Shown here: piece by piece, positions 59,623 to 64,000 of the stretch
Position numbering within the stretch: the stretch's first letter is position 1
Layout: each line of letters opens with the position of its first letter
From: Channa striata
Taxonomy: Eukaryota > Chordata > Actinopteri > Anabantiformes > Channidae
DNA length: 64,000 nucleotides
Reading direction: 5' to 3'
Assembly: GCA_033026295.1 (NCBI GenBank)
Contig: CM065176.1
Span: 12,441,945 to 12,505,944 of the forward strand
The notes under the pieces: model-generated
Seen by the model: the letters and a program-made list of their open reading frames with translations, nothing else
Told to the model about the DNA's origin: nothing
The model's database searches: none
Position numbers and translations under genes: made by a program

Positions 59623-60940
59623 ATAGTGATGGCAGTGATAAAGACGGACATTGTGAAGATGGGAAGACATTTGGTGAAAATCTTAAAATGTGCTCTTAAT
59701 GCAAACCTGTAATTTCCGTGCAAATCATTTCGTACAACTCACTCCATGCTCACAACTCTACACAGCAGCTGATTTTATACCCTACAGGGTAAAATTACCA
59801 GGGCACCCTAAACCTGTTTTAAAAGAGGCATTCCCAACAACACAGACCTAACTATAGTAGTAGTAGTAACACATTTATTTTCTATATTTGAGAACGAATT
59901 GTTATTTTAGATTTTACTTGTAATATGAACAATTATGCATATACTGAATTTGAATGAAGAAATGCTATAGTACATTTAGCTGTTAAGAAATGTGTTGAAG
60001 CAAAAAGAAAAACTATAGTTAAAACAATATCATTAATACTATAGGATTATTGAAACAAAATGACAAAGCATAATAGAGAGAGTATCTGTAGTTTGTATGA
60101 ATGCACATATGCCAGTAACTGAAGTTTAGTTAAATTCTCGTGCTGTATACTTTTTAAAACCTTTAGTGCGTGTATTTATTTTTGAGGAAATAAGAAGTGT
60201 AATACATATCAACAGTGTGAAGTTGTTGTTAAAGGAAGGACGACAGAAAAAAACTCTGTCATACGCTTGTCTGCCAAGTGTCATATTGTAGTTTTCTCGC
60301 CTTTATGATCTATTGGCTCAGACAACACAGTTGCTAATGTGTTGCTGTAATACAATGATGTGCCATCACATGGACATTAGCAGTGGGACAACATCTGCAC
60401 CTCCAAACAAACATCCCGTCCATTCATTTGTGATGATTTCCTCAGTGAATGAAGCGGACACTGCAGTGAGCGACCAAATTCTCCCACCTCCATCTGTGTC
60501 TGACGAATCTGACTGGCTGAGGAGAAATGTGTGTGATGGTGGAGTCCAAAAATTTGTTCTGAAATTGAACCAAGGACATAGGTTAAGTGTTGGTTGTTTT
60601 TCTTAGTTGGAACACATTAATTTTAGTGATTGGTTGAATTCTGCTCATAGACTGCCTCATGGTTATAGTTAGTAATGCGAATGTGAGTGGGCCCTCACCC
60701 TAATTTTGTCTGATGACTCACAGTGAAGAGGCAAAAGTGGTGAAAGAAGAGTGATGACAGGTACTTGTGGACATTTGTCACAATGATAGTGTTAATATGA
60801 TCATTAGTATTCACGTGACACTTTTTGTAAATGCACATATATGCTTTTACAGTGTCCTGTTACTCTGTTTGTGCCGAGATTCAGTAGTTAGAGCTGATAA
60901 ATGAATAAAGGAGTGTTACATGCCATTCTCTGTTGAGTTT

Positions 60941-60959
60941 GTGTGTGTGTGTGTGTGTG
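60941..60959. repeat. Short GT microsatellite
   Basis: Nine GT units in magi2 intron 2. Confidence 0.9.
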
Positions 60960-62036
60960 AGAGAAATATATGATCCCCCCGGGACTCTCTCCTTAAAGGG
61001 GTGATTTGCCTGCTGGCTTGCTCCTGTTAAAGGCCTGGCTGACATGCTTTGATGTGGTTCTGTGCTCCCCGCAGCTTGATTGACACACTGTATTAATGTT
61101 GTCCCACAGATGAAAGAAACCGTGAGGGAAGTGATGTGAATTTTCTGAAATGAATACAGCAAATATTGAACATGATTAACGAATTGGTTCTGTTTGTAAA
61201 GCGCTTTCTTTCTGCATTAGGTTTTGGACAGGTGTCATCTCATTCTCCTCTCCACAGTGTGATACTCTCAGTCAGCAGCTAATCACAAAATGAGCTTCCT
61301 CTGAAGCCTTTTATGTTTGTGTTCCTGTCTCTAGTTTTACCTTTACACCACCTCGCTCTTCTCACCCTCTTCTCCCTGATTCTTCACCTGTGCTACGTCT
61401 ACGATCAGAATAATGTGCAGTGATGAGCCAGGTGCTCAGTGAGCTGTGATGGTCGGTGAGCGCCGACACCTCAGGGAGCTTGACTGTTTACTCTGGTCAG
61501 TCTTTACCTCTGCACACACACATACACACACACACATATGCTACACAGAGGATCTTGTGTGTACATCATCATGACCCCCGCTGTCGTTCTGCTTCAGTCA
61601 GCTCTGTGGAATAATAAAGGTGCTTTTCAGCCTATCACTACTGATTTCCATCACCACAGGAAACACCTCAGTACAGGAGTAATTTCTCAATGTCACCCGG
61701 GCACCAGCTCCACCAGACGTTGATACACCAAGCAACACAGTTGTCTTTGCAGCCGCTTAGCGAACATGACAGACAGCTACTTTATGGAAAAAACTCGGGA
61801 CATAATGCAGCTGCTTCTGTAATATGAAATCACTTTGTTACCTGGTTTTATATCTGCTGAAGTTTACTTGAATGATGTCATCTTTTTGTTGATCACTTCT
61901 TTGAGTTTTTACAACATCGTGCTGTAATCGTTCCATAACTTTGCTGGTGTTGTTGACAGATTCACCATCACAAAAACAGCTGGTGAAGTTGAGCTCAAAG
62001 AAACCAAACACCATTTCATTTTGATCCTATGACTAA

Positions 62037-62082
62037 AATGCACATAAACCTATACATTTATATGTATAGGTTTATGTGCATT
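62037..62082. repeat. Perfect palindrome with 21-bp arms
   Basis: The left arm starts aatgcacataaacc and the right arm is its exact reverse complement, with a 4-base loop (ttat). A second perfect inverted repeat with 9-bp arms (tgaacaatt, one base, aattgttca) follows at about 62097-62116. Neither matches an element I know. Confidence 0.9.
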
Positions 62083-62579
62083 AAAGCTCAATTCATTTGA
62101 ACAATTGAATTGTTCAGAAACGTACAATGCAGGTAGAAAATGTAAAGAAATATTAAGATTCATTCAGATTTTGTTTAGCTTCATTTACACCCATTTAGCC
62201 AGCCAGGTATTGTGTGAAAACATCTGAATCTGCTCAATATTTAAGCATTGGGTCAGTAAACTATAGGAAAGCCATAATAAATATTATTTACTTGAATCGT
62301 GTAACTAGCTATTCAGAACACAGGTTGTATTTATAAAAGCACCAAAGACTCACATTTGAAAAGCTGGATTTAGACCATGTTCTGTTCTGACTTTATCACT
62401 GTCACGAGGCCCCTAAAAATGCTTTATACAATGTAAAACATTTCCTTTAACAAGCAAATACAAATTAACTTTATTATGAACAAATAATGGATGCAAGCTT
62501 TGCATAAATTTAGTGATCAGATGTTGATCTTTTTTTCAGCTCTTAAAGGGTGAAACTGATTGGTTGTGAGTACAGTGGA

Positions 62580-62745
62580 GTGAAACAACATCCATCCAGT
62601 AGCTACAACAATTTGTCCTTCGGGGTTGTGTGGGGGATGAAGCCAACCCAGCTGTCACTGGGTGAGAGGTGGAGGACTCAGGACAGACCTCCAGTGAAAC
62701 ACAGGGCTGACTTATAGCGACAAACCGCTATAAACACTGAAATGA
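62580..62745 (+). repeat. Common teleost interspersed repeat fragment
   Basis: Blocks catccatccagtagctacaa, tccttcggggttgtgtgggg, cccagctgtcactgggtgag and aggtggaggactcagg followed by acacagggctgac match a pattern frequent in fish genomes (cttgtccggggtcg ... cagctgtcatcgggcgagag type). It is truncated and diverged. Confidence 0.6.
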
Positions 62746-63379
62746 AACATCTACAGACAGTATTGAGCCTTTATAGTTTTTGATTTTGGGGGAAACCCAT
62801 GCTGCGTAACGGTAAACACTATACTGAAAGGCTGCATCCCAACCACTGCACATCACCCCCGCCTCATCTTACAACGATGTGCATTTAACTTTCAAGCTGA
62901 ACAGCCCTTTTTAAATTACAACCGCATGCGCACTGCTGACTGCCACTCAATCTGTAGGGGCGAAGCAACCTACAGCCCAGAGAGGGATTTACACTTGAGA
63001 GGTGACATCCACGTTCTCTTAGCTTTCAGTCCCCTCTGAGCCAAACCTGTTCGCTTAAACACCAGGTGAATTACTCTGAGGTAACCAGGTGTGATCTCTG
63101 GGTGGCAAAACTGTGACAGTAATTGATTCTGAAGTCTGAATTGAAGTCTGCAGCTCCGACATTACTGTAACACGTAAAATGGCTGTGTTTGCAAAATGGT
63201 TAGGTGTCATATCTGACATAAATATTGTTTTTGTACGGTTAGCATAGATGTCGTGGCTTGTTGCCATGGCAAGGCAGTGTTGCCAGGCACTGACGTGTTG
63301 TTGTGATAGCAGACGCTCCTGTCAGTGTTGCCATGTTGCATCGCTGCATCTGTAGCTTGGGCTTTGTAGTGTAAATAAG

Positions 63380-63421
63380 TGTGCGTGTGCGTGTGTGTGT
63401 GTGTCTGTGTGTGTGTGTGTT
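63380..63421. repeat. TG microsatellite (imperfect)
   Basis: GT run with GC and CT interruptions in magi2 intron 2. Confidence 0.93.
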
Positions 63422-63749
63422 GGATCATACCTCTGCCATAGACCTGCTGTCTCGCTTTACATCTGCCAACCAGGACGAGAGAAATGGAGGAGGTGGGTGA
63501 ACAGGGAGAGTGAATGAGAGCTGAGAGCAAAGTGAAAGACAGAACCTAAAGGGGAGAAAAATAAGAGGGAGATGGTGAGAAGAAGACAGAACTGATTAGA
63601 AAAGACAGAAGGGGGGTGATGGAAATGGACCGCTGACAGAGGAACAAATGAATGGAGATGCAATGAACTAAATTAGAAACTGAGAAAAAGAATAATTAAG
63701 AAGGATAGTTTAGAGAGACAGATGTAAGACCAAGACCACAATAAAGCAG

Positions 63750-63750
<1 letters not shown>

Positions 63751-63787
<37 letters not shown>
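63751..63787. repeat. (TG)18 microsatellite
   Basis: Perfect TG run following a purine-rich tract (63475-63720). Confidence 0.97.
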
Positions 63788-63788
<1 letters not shown>

Positions 63789-64000
63789 ATTTTCTCACTG
63801 TTATGAGCTCGGCTTTGTGTGTATTCTGGGTGAACAGGTTCAGGGTTTTGAGGACAGTGTTTTCTGTGTGGGTATTTTTTGTTTGGTCCATCTTAAAATC
63901 CAATTACATTCCCCTTTGAGCACAGCTTAAATATTGGTTTTATGACTACACAGTTGGATTTAATAAGACATTTTTATATTTTATTGTATAAATTATTGAA

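Larger units (their letters stand above)
56302..64000 (+). other. magi2: magi2 intron 2 (partial, at least 7.7 kb)
   Basis: The exon expected next (starting with the CTTRPHKEGEVPGVDY-type segment in human) is not in the window. The intron holds pyrimidine-rich tracts (about 56305-56590 and 57290-57440), purine-rich tracts (59030-59300 and 63475-63720), microsatellites, a perfect palindrome at 62037-62082, a fish repeat near 62580 and a possible antisense exon at 59545-59622. Confidence 0.65.

Overview
The window is nuclear DNA from a ray-finned (teleost) fish. It shows spliced genes with GT-AG introns, many TG/CA microsatellites, tRNA-derived SINEs with tails typical of fish, and relics of Tc1/mariner transposons and LINEs. 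The species cannot be named from the sequence. Four protein-coding genes can be read by homology. Their human counterparts (AHCYL2, CHRM2, GNAI1, MAGI2) all lie on the long arm of chromosome 7, so this looks like a rearranged piece of that syntenic block.

Layout. (1) 45-3307, minus strand: 5' half of an ahcyl2-like gene (IRBIT family). Seven exons are visible; the rest lies beyond the left edge. One exon carries a 1-base frame break in a run of A. (2) 6929-9287, minus strand: a complete muscarinic acetylcholine receptor of the M2/M4 type, best called chrm2. It has 446 residues in three coding exons. (3) 9288-23250: about 14 kb with no recognisable gene, holding Tc1 relics, two SINEs and a diverged direct repeat. 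(4) 23668-32437, plus strand: complete gnai1 (inhibitory G protein alpha subunit), 354 residues in eight coding exons with the canonical exon lengths. (5) 32438-39080: gnai1 3' region, then intergenic DNA. (6) From 39532 to the right edge, plus strand: the first two coding exons of magi2 (first PDZ domain and start of the guanylate-kinase-like domain), separated by a 16.4 kb intron; the gene continues past the window.

Function. The M2-type receptor signals through Gi/o, and the next gene, head to head 14.4 kb away, encodes a Gi alpha subunit. A receptor and its effector G protein are therefore neighbours here, although in human they are far apart on the same chromosome arm. MAGI2 is a synaptic and junctional scaffold, and AHCYL2 belongs to a family that regulates IP3 receptors and ion transporters. 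There is no operon-like logic, and shared regulation is only a hypothesis.

I did not find a clearly new biological system. The points most worth a second look are the frame break and unusual substitutions in the ahcyl2-like gene, the coding-region introns of chrm2, the receptor/G-protein neighbourhood, the duplicated segment near 11.2 and 16.2 kb, a perfect 21-bp palindrome at 62.04 kb, and a possible antisense exon encoding a membrane helix inside magi2 intron 2.
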